A DNA stretch of 64,000 nucleotides from Latrodectus hesperus. Taxonomy: Eukaryota > Arthropoda > Arachnida > Araneae > Theridiidae. Where the stretch lies: the NCBI GenBank assembly GCA_037975125.1, contig CM075854.1, positions 60,795,926-60,859,925 on the forward strand. Direction: 5' to 3'. Every line of letters starts with the position of its first letter. The stretch's first letter is position 1. The notes below the pieces were generated by a model. That model searched no databases and was not told the DNA's origin. It saw only the letters and a list, made by a program, of their open reading frames with translations. Shown here piece by piece: positions 12,230 to 24,260 of the stretch. Both the position numbers and the translations under genes were made by a program.

Positions 12230-13447
12230 CTGTTATGTGTCAGTATTTTTTATGTTTATAAAATTAATGGCAACATGAAATTAGGTGTTTCTGATAGACA
12301 CTATGTTTCATTGTCTGAGAGAACTTTTGTCCGAAAACCTGATTGAATATTGGCTCTTAATGTTACCACTAGATGGGGATCGATATCAAATTGTTGTATT
12401 CATAACTGTTGACTAAAATAAAGATACAGTTCGGTCACAACAAATTCATTATAATCCAATATAGTCAGGACCGGATTTAGTATTTAGATTTATGTGTGTG
12501 AAGTGAAAAAATCAACAAAACAAGATCGTCAAATTGTGCAATCAGAAGGGCGATTTTAACTGATTCCTCTCTATTTTTTCAGTTTTCTTTATATTGTGTA
12601 AAATTCATGGAACATTCATATTGAAATATAAAATTTTTGAGTTAAAATATACTTTCCACATTTCCTTGGTGAAAATTGCGTTTAATTTCAATGAAGTGTT
12701 TATCATTGAAATGAAAGCTGAAATAAATTATATAATATGCCTGGTAGAAATTATCTTTTCAATGACCAATGGATTCTAGAAAAGTCACACAAATTATATA
12801 ATAACCAAGAGAAAAATGTGAAAATTTATTGAATGATGAAAGAAATAGAAAAGCCTCGAATATGGATGTGAAATTATGTAGTTTTAATAGTTTGAAAGTA
12901 AAAATAGAGCAATTTAGAATTGATTTTTTTAAAAGTAATTGTGAAAAAGTATAATCCTGGAAACTTTATTTAATACTTGTATTTGTTTTGAATAAGTATA
13001 TTTGAAAAGAGGTTGATATATACACATCTTTTTTTTTTGAAATACTCAATAAATCAATAGCTAGAAATCTGTTGAAGATGCTTAAAAACTCTAAAATTAC
13101 CCTTAATTTTATGCAATGTATAATCCAAAGATATAAAGAATATTGATTATTTAAATAAAATATATTTTGTTGTGTCTGTAAATTCATTGAAAATTTTTGA
13201 AGTAATAATTAAATATAATTCTAACTTAAATAACAAAATAGTCTCATTAATTTTTGCAATTATTTATTTCTATTATTTACAAATATAATTGAAAAATGTT
13301 GCATATACAAAATTATAAGCTTATTTAATTAAGAACAATTTTTTAAATTAAAAAAAAATTAACATGAATGTCGATACTTCCTTAAAATTTTTGATTTGAG
13401 TTCTTGAAAATCCTGGAGTTTGATTCTTGGAAATCTGTACGAACCCT
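11810..13447. mobile_element. Non-autonomous DNA transposon with AGGGTTCGTACA ends, 1.64 kb
   Basis: The left end CAGGGTTCGTACA (11810) faces the right end TGTACGAACCCT (13436-13447) in inverted orientation. AATTTTA flanks both sides (11803-11809 and 13448-13454). Inside both ends are short repeats around AACTCCTGGAATT / AAATCCTGGAGTTTGA. No transposase is recognisable; the centre holds a long (AT)n tract. The superfamily is uncertain; a hAT-type element is one possibility given the 7-8 bp duplication and CAGGG start. Confidence 0.72.
12153..12227. repeat. (AT)n microsatellite, about 37 units
   Basis: Uninterrupted TA repeats inside the 1.64 kb transposon. Confidence 0.97.
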
Positions 13448-13454
13448 AATTTTA

Positions 13455-13900
13455 ATACCCACCGCGTATAAATGCCTTTCGGGAGGACTTTTTGTAAATA
13501 GTAGGCCGTATTCATGTGTTGCAATGGTGGAAATTCGATAAACTCCCAAATACTCATACCTATAGACGTGCTTGCAAAAGGCAGAAATGCAATATTATGT
13601 TCCGTTGTTCAACAGTATTTGAGATCGAATCCAGGATCTCTTTCGCTTTGAAAAGCACTCTCCTAACACCAGGCTACGTTGAGATCAGGCGTGGATGTTT
13701 GGCAGCCTAACTACTCAAAATCTTTGTATAGCGTTTTATTATTCACCACATAAGTTGCCTTCTAGAAGTTCTTTTCATAGAGAAGCCATATTCACTTGTC
13801 GCAAGGGAGGGAACCCGGAGAACTCCCAAAGCACCGTACGTGACAGGAGTTCGCAGAATTTAGAAGCGCTCCCTCTATCGCTCGTTGATTAACAATGGCG
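13455..13900 (-). mobile_element. Second tRNA-derived SINE family, about two copies
   Basis: Read on the - strand, about 13615-13690 gives GTAGCCTGGTGTTAGGAGAG and GGATTCGATCTC, which look like tRNA A- and B-boxes. A block ending AACTCCCAAA appears twice in the same orientation (about 13465-13550 and 13755-13830), with shared phrases such as GCC(A/G)TATTCA and a gap-tolerant match over about 75 bases. It is GC-richer than its surroundings. Confidence 0.5.
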
Positions 13901-16900
13901 GGTATCGAATATAGGAATTATGTCATATTATTTTTTATCACGTTCTTTCATTAATTTTAGTTCAATACGAAATGATGCAACTTTTTTCTATATTCACTTT
14001 TATAAAAATTTAGTCTAAATTCGTGATTATTTTAATGAGCTGGATCGATTGGTATTACATATGTGGTGTATTACATAGATGAAATCTGAGTTCTCTATTT
14101 TCAAGTACTTGCTTAGTATTTAATATATGAGACAATATTTCAGTTAATAATATTAATTATTTATCAAGTAAAATTTATATTATATACTTTTTTATATTTG
14201 CATACATAAATATGTGTATGATGCGAATATTTTGTGAATCGTTTGATTAGAACTAAATGTCATTAGTTAAACGTATAACATACACATTTTATAAAATTTT
14301 AAGTAAAAAGAACATTTTTAGTTAAATTTATTACAATTTGTGTCAAATTAGTTATGAAATTGTCCTATGTGGTTTTATCAAGGGTACATTTTATTCGCGC
14401 TACCATGTATTGAAATTATTCAGAACTTTCCCACACAATCAGTTCATCCTTTAAAACTAAGCTGGTTGCGAAATAAAAAATTGACTGTATAATCTTTATA
14501 TTTAAAAAAAAATAGTTTTGAGAAAATGTAGAAAAAAAAATACACGCCTACCCAATTTCGTCATTGAAATTTGCATAAAATGGAAGAGAAAGGCAGCGAA
14601 TATGCATTATGTTATATTATGTAAGCAAAATCACGTGACTGCGTATGTGTATTACTAGTTTTTCTATTTTATACACCAAACGCAATTGAAATGATCGATA
14701 TTTTTAAAAAAATAAATTGGGAATGTAGATTTGTTTCTTGTTCCATATTATCTGTAATATTACATTTCACTTTTAATTCAAAGAATAAAAAAACAGTACG
14801 AAGAAATTTTTTACGAGATAAAAAAAATAAAGAAAATGACTGCATTGTGTGTTCGTCCGTTTGCTTTCTTTTCATGATCGCGCGTGTGTGTACGAGTAGT
14901 AAAATGTGTGGGTACATTGACCGGCTTTAGGGAGGCTTCCTAAACACCTACTGGATTTGAATATTTTCCACTCAAGGTCGCTTGTTGGAAGTCAGCACTT
15001 TTTCTGACCTAGTATAAAAATAGAAATCATTAAATTATCTGTATGTTTCTTAATTTAAAAAATAATTCATACTCTTGTTATTATTTGTTATGCCTTTCGA
15101 ATCCAACACGTAGTCACTTAGTTTCTTTCATAAACATATGAAAACAAAACTTTGACAAATTGATTCTTCAAAACAGCAAAAGCCAAATGATTTTTTCCAA
15201 GTAAGGAAAATTTATTATTACTGTTCCCAGATTTAGATTTCGGAGTGGAAATGTGTTATGATGTCGCACATGTAGGATTGCTAAAAACTAAACTTGACAA
15301 GCAAACGTGCGACATTCTTGTTAAATCATGAAGTAAAACAGATTTTATTCCTTAAAACCAGTGAGTAGAACATTAATTTTGTGATACCTAAGTAAACATT
15401 ACACTTTTCATAGTAAAAATTAATTTTTTTATAGTAACTTATTAGGAAAAATAATAAAATTTTCATAATAAAAATTACTGTTCGCAGATTTATCATGGAA
15501 AATGATAAAATTTTTCATAAAACAAATAATCATCATTTAACTCAATTATTTTTAAAATATTCGTGTCATTGAAAAGATTTTAACATATCGTGCTTTTCTT
15601 TTTAGTTAATAATATAAGTTTGAAAATGATTTAATTTTTATTGTTAAATACTCTTGCGGTTTTATGCCATTTTCAAATTATATAATAAGTATAAAAAGTT
15701 TTGTAGAAAAAGTTTCCACAAATATATCATGTTCACTAATGTCTACATATACTTACATCATACATTCATATATTTTTTTAGATTAAGAACATTTAAAATA
15801 ATTTAGTCTCAGAATGAGCAATATATAGTAGTGATGTTGCTGTAGTTTTTTTCTTATCTACTGTTGTGGTTTATTCTTAAATTATACTATTTGAATCTTG
15901 TTTTTAACTATGAATAGAACTGTGATCAGAAAGCCTAAATACATATTGTAATATTTTAATAGCACGACACAAGCAATCGATTTTTCTAATTTTTGTTCAC
16001 GTAACATTAATAAAAGGAATGAACAAATGATTTTTTTCGAAATCAAATTTTGCAGAAGCTTTCTTTGATTTTTAAATTTTTCCTTTTTATTTAAGTGTTA
16101 TCTATGTCGTACGTTCAAATTTGTTGTAACATACCTTTTGTCTTTGATTGATAAACTTAAATATAAGCCAAAAAAAAAAAAATACGTGAAAGACTATCTC
16201 TACATCCTGACATACCTTTTTTTATGTAATGTGAATATTCTTAAACATTTCAATAATTTCATTTTCAAAGTAAATGAAATGCAGATTGCTATGCAATTAA
16301 ATTTTATATGGTTCAAAACAAAGAAAGTGTATGCGCATAACGTTAGTTGCTTTTTTTTGTAACTCTGTCACTATCATATAATCTAGGTCTCAATATTTAT
16401 AATCTTATAAAGAAAAATTTATGTGTAAGATTATTTAAAATAAAAATATTAGTTATATTTTAGATTATTATCCCAAATTTTTTCTAAGAATGTTCGAGGT
16501 TTTCCCCACGATTTAATGCTGTATAATGAATTTTTATTTGAAAAATAAGTATCGAAATGGTATTTTAGTTGGATTTCTCTGCAATATACTGAAAAACATC
16601 ACATCAGCAGTTTAGTATTTTTATTGAATGGCTTTTAACAGCCGAAAAAGTGCAATTGTTCATACATTATGCTTTTTAGGCGGGAAAAAAAGAATTTTAT
16701 GAAATAATTTTACCAAGAGTAGTTGTTAATAATTAATTTTATAATTTAATAGTTTGAAATTTTTTTATCGGAATTTGATTTGCAAAACACCTTTTGTCAA
16801 TAGTGCGAATTATAGCAGTGAAGAATTTGACTTCATCATAACCGTTTATGTGTGATTGTTTCATCAACCCGCTGGCACAAAAAAATGGTATGCCTGCAGT

Positions 16901-17474
16901 GTGACCTCATTCACTTTTTTATCCACTCTACATGGGGCTCTTTTAAGAGCTGACTAGTAACTTGTTCTCTTGGCTAATTTCATTCCGGTATTTTTGGCTT
17001 TTGATTGCTATTGATCGCTTTATCTAGCGTTCAGTTCAGTCAGTTTTCTTAACTTTCCCCATTAATTTTATTTAATGTAGAATAATTTAGAATTTCGGTT
17101 ATTTTTTTCTATTCATTAAATTATTAAACTTTCCATTATAACAATACAGTACTGCTAAAATGTTAATTGTGTGTGTTGCAAAAAATTATGTCTATTATTA
17201 TCGTTAAATGTTTTGTATTATAGAAATAAAGGAGCTATATGTTTCTTTGATGAATAAATTTTATAGCTAGATAAGAGAAAAATAGCTTTAATACAAAATT
17301 ATCATTCCAGTTGACAACTGAGCTATACTAGATGATTTTAAGAAATTATTTTTTAAAGCTTGTATAAGGTATAAATCCCATTGTATCAATATAATGTGAA
17401 TACAGTTTTGGTATGAAGACGATTTATATTCTGGAAATCCTATCGAATTATTTGATTTCTTCCATTTAATTCAG
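13901..17474. other. No gene seen
   Basis: AT-rich noncoding sequence. Overlapping open frames on both strands at 14669-14930 are a stop-poor patch without any motif. Confidence 0.5.
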
Positions 17475-17645
17475 CTGAGCTGACAGCCAAGTGATTAGCT
17501 CTCTGGCCTTCGATTTAATAGTTTAAGGGTTCAATTCCTATTTCGGGCGTTGATGTTTGGCAGCGATTCTCGGAATCCACATTAAATTGCTTATCTATGT
17601 TTAATCAGCTCTCGTGCTCAAAAAAGGATCGTTGAGCAACAACCA
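17475..17645 (+). mobile_element. tRNA-derived SINE, nearly full length
   Basis: GAGCTGACAGCCAAGTGATT head, GGGTTCAATTCC B-box, GTTGATGTTTGGCAG and CGGAATCCAC body, and an AACCAAAACAAAC tail. Same order as the best copies. Confidence 0.7.
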
Positions 17646-19640
17646 AAACAAACTTATATTCAAAATATATTTATAAATTAAAATTACATGTACTCGAATG
17701 CATTTATAAAATTAAAATGTGACTGAAGATTAGATTTTCTGTGCTTGCAATTATAACAATGTTTTCATTGTTCGTTAGTACACATTCATCAGTGAAAAAA
17801 ATTCTAAAAGCTTAAAATTATTTGTGTGTCGTTGTTACAAATTTTCATTTGTGAATTTTCGTCTTATTTTTAATTTATTTTTTCTAATCAGCATCAAATG
17901 AAATCGTTACTAATAGAAAATGGTTTTATTCCTGCTTGTAAATAAGGTGATATAAAATGTGTTATACGTGTACCTGAAAAAGAGGTAAAGGGTACTATGT
18001 CCATGTTTTTAAAATCGTAAGTATTATGTTACTCTACTTTTTATATTCTTTTCAGAGATATACAACATTAAATTCAATTCATAATAGTAAACAAGATACG
18101 ATTCGTATAAGACAGCATTTGTCACATGCTAGTTTTGAGGTAAATGTCATCATGCGGACATAGTTTTCACCGGCATTCTTACCTATATGGCATACTGCCC
18201 AGAATTTTGACCTACCAATTAGTTGGAAGCTTTGGACATAGTTTGTGGACTCTTAGAAATTTTTGCTTTTGTGACATAGTACTCTTTCTCTTCCAGGTGT
18301 AGATACATAAACTTACCCAATAAGAAATTTCTGCATCCAATAAAATGATTTTACAGTACCTGGATGTTTTCACGGATTTTGATTTCGAAAACAATTGAAA
18401 ACTTAAATTTAAAAATAAGAATTTATTGAGTTACATATAGTATGGAAAGCTTTCTTTTGTATATTTTCCAAATTCCTTAAGTCATTTCTTAAAAAATATT
18501 GTTTAGGCTGTGAAATTTTGTTGTGTTGATATTATTATTATATTAATGTAACGTGTATATAATGCTATGTTCCAAAATTATTTTTTATTATAAAAAAGCT
18601 ACAATTTTTTTCATTTTAATAATTGTTTTTTTATGTATATAAAATATGAGAGATTGAAGAAGTTAGGCATGTTTATCGGATATAAAAATAGGACAAGGTT
18701 GTCAATCATTGTTAGAGAAGTAAAAATGAAATGCATATAGCATTTTACCTCCTTCATATACTTTTGTTTTATGCTATTGTATTTGAATTAAAATTGATTT
18801 TTCGCTATTAAAAAAATTCGAAATTTATGGTTTTTGTCACGCGCAGTCTGACTATCCCGAAAAATTGAATGGTATTTCTTTCATTTTTTGTGACAAGAAT
18901 TGCATGCTATTGTTATTTAGTAAATTTAAAGTTCATTTGTGTCGAAAGCAATAAGTGTATTAAAATGTCTTTTGATGTTGATGCATTGAAGTTTTCTACA
19001 AAGATAATTTATGTGTATGCGAAATTTTTGTTTTGAATATTTTAGGGAAATATTCATAGTACTTGGATAAAAACATCTTTATTTTTAATAATTAATAATT
19101 TGATTACTATAAAATTGTCATTATTCTTCTATTAATCATGGGCTCTATTTGTGATTTGCGAAAAATTGGATGTTAAGAATACTGCTAAAAATATTACAAA
19201 ATCTAATTGCAAAAATTATCTTATAAATATTAAATATTTTATTATCAAACACACACGAATGTATGTATATTATATGTATATTAAGACGTTTAAAATATGT
19301 CTAAATATGTTTGCGTTTGTGTATATGAATAAATTATCAACATATATATAATATAACGTACTGTGTTCTTTGTTAAATGATTGGAGAGATGTGATAGAAC
19401 TACTACAAATTTACTAAACTTTTTCTAGTTTATATTATAAAATAATGGTAAAAATTATTAAAAGTATGTTTGTTTAAAACAAGAGTTTAATGTTTAGTTT
19501 ACTATAAAGTAGAGCACTAGCTAATTGATAGTATTTAAACATAATACATTATTTGCTGTTTACATCTATAAAAGAGATTTTAGATGAAGAAAAAACTTAT
19601 ACAAACTAATGTTTAAAAGCAGTTTGAAGCTGAAAATGTT
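17646..19640. other. No gene seen
   Basis: AT-rich noncoding sequence. Open frames at 18212-18394 (-) and 19151-19351 (+) show no family motif. Confidence 0.5.
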
Positions 19641-19643
19641 GAT

Positions 19644-19880
19644 TGAATCTGAAGAGCACATTTTCCGCTTTGAATGGCTATCACATTGCCATTCAAAAAG
19701 AAGCTCGTTTCCCTCCCAGTCTCAGAACTAGCTTCATGTCCCTGCGGGCAACCGAGGTCATCGTCCTGCTGAAAGTGTCCAGTAGCAAAATGATTCTAGC
19801 ATTGACCCTGCGTTCTTCGGAAAGTTCAGCTTCAGTAATTGAACACATTTTTTATTTATTTATTTTTTTGTCATAATCTG
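19644..19880 (-). other. GC-richer coding-like block, unidentified
   Basis: A patch of clearly higher GC than its surroundings. On the - strand an ATG at 19849 opens 51 codons starting MCSITEAELSEERRVNARI and containing SVARRDMKLVLRLGGK before a stop; the same patch is also open on the + strand over 77 codons. I do not recognise a family. It may be a decayed exon, a retroposed gene piece or a dispersed repeat. The - strand reading has more charged residues in a protein-like pattern, but this is weak evidence. Confidence 0.3.
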
Positions 19881-20727
19881 CCGCGAATACAGGTATAACA
19901 GTAATTGTCATTGGAGTTTGTGTGACGCTGTGATCGATTAGATCTTTGAATCCTTGCTTTGCTGAGACGTTTGTTATCTCGATATTCTTTGAGACGTTAA
20001 CTTATTTCTTTTGCTGATCTGTTGAGTGAAGTCATTTGTATATATAGATGCGCTCGTATAAAATTTAAAAATTTTTTCTTTTTTAGAGCACATTTTCTTA
20101 TTGAAATTTATTACGCTAATCTTTCGTGAAATAGATGATAGTACATTTCGCAAACATTGTTATGTTATATATTATGTTATGCAACGCAACTATATGATTT
20201 AAATTTAGATTATTTAGCGATCATTTAAGTTGAATCAACGCATTGAAGTAAAATGTGTCATAATTATAAAATTTGGTGTTCCTGAAATTTGCACATATTT
20301 AATTATTGGCTATGGATTCATTGAGGTGTTGCGAAGCAAATTATATAAAAGATATTTGTGTTTTTATGAAATTGTTTTGCCATTAAATGTAAATGGTTTG
20401 CGTAAAAAATATCTTACTGAAATATATTTGTGATATAGTCATTTAATTTAATTCGCGTATCATAAAGCAAACTTTAAAAAATTTAATTCTTTTAAAATCT
20501 TAAATATGCAAGCGTTTATTTCAATAAAAGATCGGGTTCGATTCTGTCTGTTATTTAATAATGAGATGCAAACATTACATCCCAGTTTTGAACAGAATTA
20601 TCTGACGAATGCTTCCTCAGCAATTTTTCGGAGTTGTTTTGTGATGTTTAAATGACCTAACTCTGTATAGTAGTTATCGTTTCACTGTAGGCACAAGTGT
20701 TCTCTACTATGTAGATTTCTCGATATC

Positions 20728-20905
20728 AGAATTATACCAATGGAATGGTTTGTGTAGTTGCCTTTGAATTAATTTTTGGGTTCGATACCTATCGTTTGGT
20801 TGTTTGTGGTGTTTCCGAGTGTGCTTTAAATTGTAGGTTCCGGTTTAATTAGCCCTTGTGTGCGGAAAATGGTTTGAGTGACACACCAAACCAGTATTCC
20901 CTATT
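20728..20905 (+). mobile_element. tRNA-derived SINE, diverged
   Basis: AATGGAATGGTTTGTGTAGT head, GGGTTCGATACC B-box at 20779, then TTTAAATTGTAGGTTCCGGT, TTAGCCCTTGTGTGC and a CACCAAACCA tail. Confidence 0.65.
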
Positions 20906-21302
20906 ATGTCCAACCCTGTATATATAAGGTTGCAAAGCAATACTCATTAGATCTTTAAAAAAATCTAATCTTTGTATTAGGTTTCCCACTGCGATGGCAT
21001 AGATTGATTTTCTAGATTTCAATGCGTTTCAGTTACTATCTCTGAGAATACTCTTTATAATACTTTAAATGTTTCGATAAAAGTACTAACATTATACTTT
21101 GCAATACAGAAGTGAGATTTTAGATTAATACCAAATTGTGTATTTTAGTCCCTGTAAAAACTTCTGTTTATAGAAAGACTGCTCTAATATGTGATATTGA
21201 TTTAGAAAGGTATTATATAAAATTTTATTTTTTATTAGAAATAAATTGTGTGAATGTGAAACATACACTTCAAAAGTACTTATAAATCGATAGAAGCTTT
21301 GA

Positions 21303-21345
21303 AGTTATTCAGAATCAAAGTTTGAAACTTTGATTCTGAATAACT
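21303..21345. repeat. Perfect inverted repeat, 21-bp arms, 1-base centre
   Basis: Arm 21303-21323 (AGTTATTCAGAA...) is exactly reverse-complementary to 21325-21345, with a single G between. After two mismatched pairs another three pair. It would extrude as a cruciform or fold as a tight hairpin if transcribed. Confidence 0.95.
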
Positions 21346-21894
21346 GAAAAAAGACGTGCTTAGAAAAGAAATGCAGCTTATATACGTGATTGACAGTTAT
21401 CATAAAAATAATAAATATTTTTTGAATTGCGCTGTATTAAGCTAAAATATAGTTTACTGTTTACGAATTAATTTTATTTTATGCTTTAAATATTTCCGTT
21501 TTTTATTCATATATTTGGAATCTATCCACAATTCTATGTATAGGAGTAAAATCTCTTGATGTTTAATGGCAAAAGCGTATTGAATTTTCAAAATTATTTT
21601 TCAATTTAGATTGTATTGTTTTCTTATTTTATATTTTACCTAATGTAATCAATTTTGAACTTTATTCATCTTTTGAAGTTGATTTGTTCATTACTTATTA
21701 TTTTGTTTCTGAATTTTTCAATAGAAACATACGCAATGTCAAAAAGTTTAAACGGTTGGTTTAAAATATGCATCTTTCAAAGTGAAAACTTGATTTGGAA
21801 ATAAAAAAAAATGAAAATTAAATTTATTAATTTAGAATTCTATTAATGAAGTTTTTAAAATTTTAATCGTTCTTTTCGATTGAAACTAACCATA

Positions 21895-22150
21895 AAGTGG
21901 ATGATTTGTCTTGACTTTTTCATTTTGCTTTTTCTGCTGTACTTTGTCCATGTGTTAATGGCTTGAATCAATTGAAAACGGCTTCTCAAACCGATGTTTG
22001 TATAAGAAATCGTATGAACAAAATGAATTTCGGCAATATTCTCAGAAATTCGTTCATGAACTTCGCCTTGTTTGCTGCCGCTCGAAAAATGTGATTTGAA
22101 GGCAGGCTGCAAATTCGTCCACAAGTCGGATTTCCGATGCCATCTCAATA
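21895..22150 (-). other. Stop-poor, GC-richer block; possible decayed or first exon
   Basis: On the - strand the frames are unusually open. One starts at an ATG (22143) and reads MASEIRLVDEFAACLQITFF to a stop after 29 codons. A second stays open for over 90 codons (WHRKSDLWTNLQPAFKS... SKMKKSRQIIHFM) and ends at a GTTAGT that could act as a splice donor near 21893. I cannot assign a family. LVDEF near a start loosely recalls Mediator subunit MED28, but the rest does not align well enough to claim it. Confidence 0.28.
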
Positions 22151-22176
22151 CGATGTGACATAGATGAAAAATTATC

Positions 22177-22184
22177 TGACGTCA
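22177..22184. promoter_or_regulatory. Full palindromic CRE (TGACGTCA)
   Basis: An exact CREB/ATF consensus site 33 bases upstream (on the - strand) of the ATG at 22143, with a CCAAT (22198-22202, + strand) nearby. An 8-mer can occur by chance; its place beside the stop-poor block is the only support. Confidence 0.3.
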
Positions 22185-22259
22185 CGGATATTTTAAACCA
22201 ATGAGAATCGTAATAAAGTGGCGTAGTGAGGATCTCAACTGTAACGCGAAAGAAACAAC

Positions 22260-23365
22260 CATTTTATGGTAAATAATTGGAATTAGTGATCTAATATTCA
22301 GTAAAATATTGATAATGTTTGAACAAATTGAAAAATTATAAACTGTTATTTCCTTTTTTATTATTCATTGTCTTTCTTGTCAATTTTGTTCAATTTGGCT
22401 AATTTGATTATCAAAATTTAAATATTTTTGATAGTAAAATTATGTTAAATTTTTGTATGAAATCAAATTTTTACATTATTGCGAGAAATGTTCAGTCATA
22501 AAAAATCTGAAATAAGGAAATACCGTTGTTTATGCTGCTTAGTTTATATATTTTTATTTTAAATAATTTATATTTTCATTGTTTACGAAATTAATGTCTT
22601 CCTAAAAGTTTCGCGATAATTTATTTGAAATTATTGCTCACGATCGGACCTAGAAAATTGGAAATTTTGAGAAAAATGAAAGTTATGTCAGGTTGAATTT
22701 AAGATATATGTTCTGAAGTTTTTTTATTGATGTTTGTACTTTGATATTACTCAAATTCTAGCTCTGATTTGGTTTGATCAAAAAATGTAATAAATTTTAC
22801 TGTTCTATGGTGTAATAATTTAACTTGTATCTAAGCCTGATTTTGAGCAGTTCATACTAGCAGTGAAAAAAAATGTGATCAAATATTAATGACAGTCTGT
22901 AGAAAGAGGCAAAAGGGGACAAGTTTGCCTGAAGTATGTCCCAAGGGATCGGAAGTCCTGCTTTCGCCCCTGTATAAATATTCTATGCTTGTAACATTGT
23001 TTAATGCCTTTTAGATATCGTTGGCCTCAAAATCCCTGAGAGGAATGTAAATTATAATGTCCAACAAAAATGTTAATCTGCCAGTGGTACAATTAATGTA
23101 ATTTTATTTGAGATAGCGCATTAAATAATTACATTTGCTAAATCTTACCAAGAATTTTGCAATAACTCAATCATCAGTCTACTGTTGCTTTATAATTTCA
23201 TCATAAAGATTAACTGAAAATTTAAGTTTTCGTAACTGGCATGAATAAAAAGCTAACTTTATTTTTCCAGTTTTGCTCAATATTTAACTCATTGATGAAG
23301 CGATATATTGTATTAAGGTATTTCAGTATTTTTAAAGTTTTTTTTGTTGTGCGTCTTAAGTTTTT
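22260..23365. other. No gene seen
   Basis: AT-rich noncoding sequence between the CRE block and the mariner fragment. Confidence 0.5.
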
Positions 23366-24117
23366 TCCGCAGCCATACACAAAATCATTCATGAAGAATT
23401 ACATATGAAAAAAGTAGTTTGCCGATGGTTTCCCCATAATCTAATAATCTAACTGAGCATCAAAAAGAGGAGCGTGTCAGAATCAGTAAAGAAACTCTTA
23501 ATATGCTGAATGATGGTGGCCACAGCATCATTTCTAAAATTGTAACAGGTGATGAAACGTACATACCGTTTTTTGACGTTCCAACACGTCAAGAAAGCAA
23601 AGTATGGGTCTTTGAAGATGATCCCACGCCGACAATGGTGAAAAAACAACGCACACTGAAAAAAGTGATGTATGCCGTTTTCTTCGGAAGTACGGGATTG
23701 GTCAAAGCCATCAAGTCGGAAGGACAGAAGACAGTAACAGCAAACTGGTATACCACTAAATGTCTTCCAGAAATTCTACAAGAACTGAATGTTAGGGGAC
23801 TAATGCTTCACCATGACAATGCATCTTCACATACAGCTGAATTAACAGTTGAGTTTCTTAAACAAAAACAAATTAAAGTGAATGAACATTCGCCGTATTC
23901 ACCTGATCTAGCTATGTGCGACTTTTGGTTATTCTTTAATATAAAAAAGAACTTACGTGGACGTCGTTTTCATTCAGAAGAAGAGATTGATGTGGTTATA
24001 AATGCATTTTTTTCATCTATTCGAAGAAATGAATGGCTTGAGGCATTTAATCTGTGGAAAATTCGTTTACAAAAGTGCATTGATGCTGGAGGAGTCTACT
24101 TTGAACACACCTAAAAT
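23366..24117 (+). pseudogene. Mariner transposase, 5'-truncated, one frameshift
   Basis: Reads SAAIHKIIHEELHMKKVVCR WFPHNL, then shifts frame at 23436-23451, then TEHQKEERVRISKETLNMLN and onward without a stop to the natural end GGVYFEHT (stop 24115-24117). Catalytic residues are present: VTGDETYI (Asp 1), LMLHHDNASSHTA (Asp 2) and SPDLAMCDFWLF (Asp 3), with 34 residues between the second and third, the mariner D,D34D signature. About the first 120 residues (both helix-turn-helix units that bind the inverted ends) are absent. The shift comes from an 8-bp tandem duplication (ATAATCTA twice). An intact stretch of about 220 codons implies fairly recent decay. No left end is seen, so it cannot be autonomous. 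Confidence 0.9.
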
Positions 24118-24260
24118 TTTGTAAGTATAACTTTAAAAACCTAGTTGTATCTCAAAAATTTCTGAGTGACCCTCCTAAAAGTTGATCTTGACCTAACTTA
24201 TCCTATTTAGCTGGCTGTAAATTTCCTGCTAACATTCAACTAAGCTTTTATTTTATCTAC

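Noticed and set aside
14669..14930. Overlapping open frames on both strands
   Set aside because: A stop-poor patch without any motif; neither reading looks like a protein.
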